A stretch of 64,000 nt of DNA, taken from contig NZ_FMYB01000002.1 in NCBI RefSeq assembly GCF_900104155.1, forward strand, positions 1 through 64,000, given 5' to 3'. The position numbers and the translations under genes are program-made. Positions within the stretch are counted from its first letter, which is position 1; each line of letters opens with the position of its first letter. Source of the stretch: Butyrivibrio sp. INlla16. GTDB taxonomy: Bacteria; Bacillota; Clostridia; Lachnospirales; Lachnospiraceae. The notes under the pieces were generated by a model, which was not told where the DNA came from, did no database searches, and worked only from the letters and a program-made list of their open reading frames with translations. Of the stretch, positions 63,989 to 64,000 are shown piece after piece.

Positions 63989-64000
63989 TCCTGGAGAGTT

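Overview
The window reads as a chromosomal segment of a low-to-moderate GC, Gram-positive anaerobe of the Clostridia, most likely a Lachnospiraceae member of the Butyrivibrio/Pseudobutyrivibrio kind. This is inferred from the gene style: GGAGG ribosome binding sites, lipoprotein ABC binding proteins with no outer-membrane genes, BspA-type surface proteins, a VTC/DUF4956/CotH cluster, GH13 and GH3 glycosidases, and many hybrid histidine kinases and GGDEF proteins. I saw no rRNA, tRNA, prophage, insertion sequence or CRISPR array.

Layout. 0.2-7.3 kb: a GH13 alpha-glucosidase, a membrane diguanylate cyclase, an orphan ChvE-like sugar-binding lipoprotein and a BspA-type surface protein. 7.5-14.5 kb: cysS, a secreted protein of unknown function, and a large propeller sensor ending in an active and a degenerate GGDEF domain. 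14.7-18.0 kb: the VTC/DUF4956/CotH operon. 18.2-26.1 kb: a GH3 beta-glucosidase, a secreted protein with a Tyr/Asp tail, metNI, pncC, a YgjV-GNAT fusion and a detached metQ. 26.3-32.8 kb: a damaged double histidine kinase, a polar amino acid ABC transporter, and a PAS kinase whose phospho-accepting His is Asn. 32.9-40.5 kb: an operon of PBP1A, a YfhO-type membrane protein and an orphan adenine methyltransferase. 40.6-47.9 kb: YigZ, an Fe-S aldo/keto reductase, typA, a zinc-ribbon/HTH protein, an intact hybrid kinase and a YbaK deacylase. 47.9-53.4 kb: a phosphorelay locus in which a pseudokinase-REC protein is divergent from a CheB-CheR-PAS-kinase-REC protein followed by a free HPt protein. 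53.4-57.0 kb: a stretch of damaged genes around an intact acyltransferase. 57.3-64.0 kb: threonine aldolase, a UvrD-like helicase, thioesterase, nitroreductase, msrA, an HD protein and a cysteine synthase.

The most unusual structure is an intergenic repeat family with three copies (9152-9382, 57072-57230, 62661-62891). Each copy is built from 35-nt modules that begin GTAAAT and end near TTTGGTAYMC. The two full copies have the same layout to the base: 35-37-35-17-35-37-35, with the last two modules inverted, so each is a 231-bp imperfect dyad. The middle copy is the same element without its first module and spacer, with every remaining distance conserved. I do not recognise this family.

Four loci carry lesions: the 26.3 kb kinase, the dicarboxylate/glutamate symporter at 53.6 kb, the secreted protein at 55.8 kb, and possibly a lipoprotein scrap at 53.4 kb. 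Some lesions lie in homopolymers and could be sequencing errors; the kinase internal deletion and the nonsense codon are harder to explain that way.
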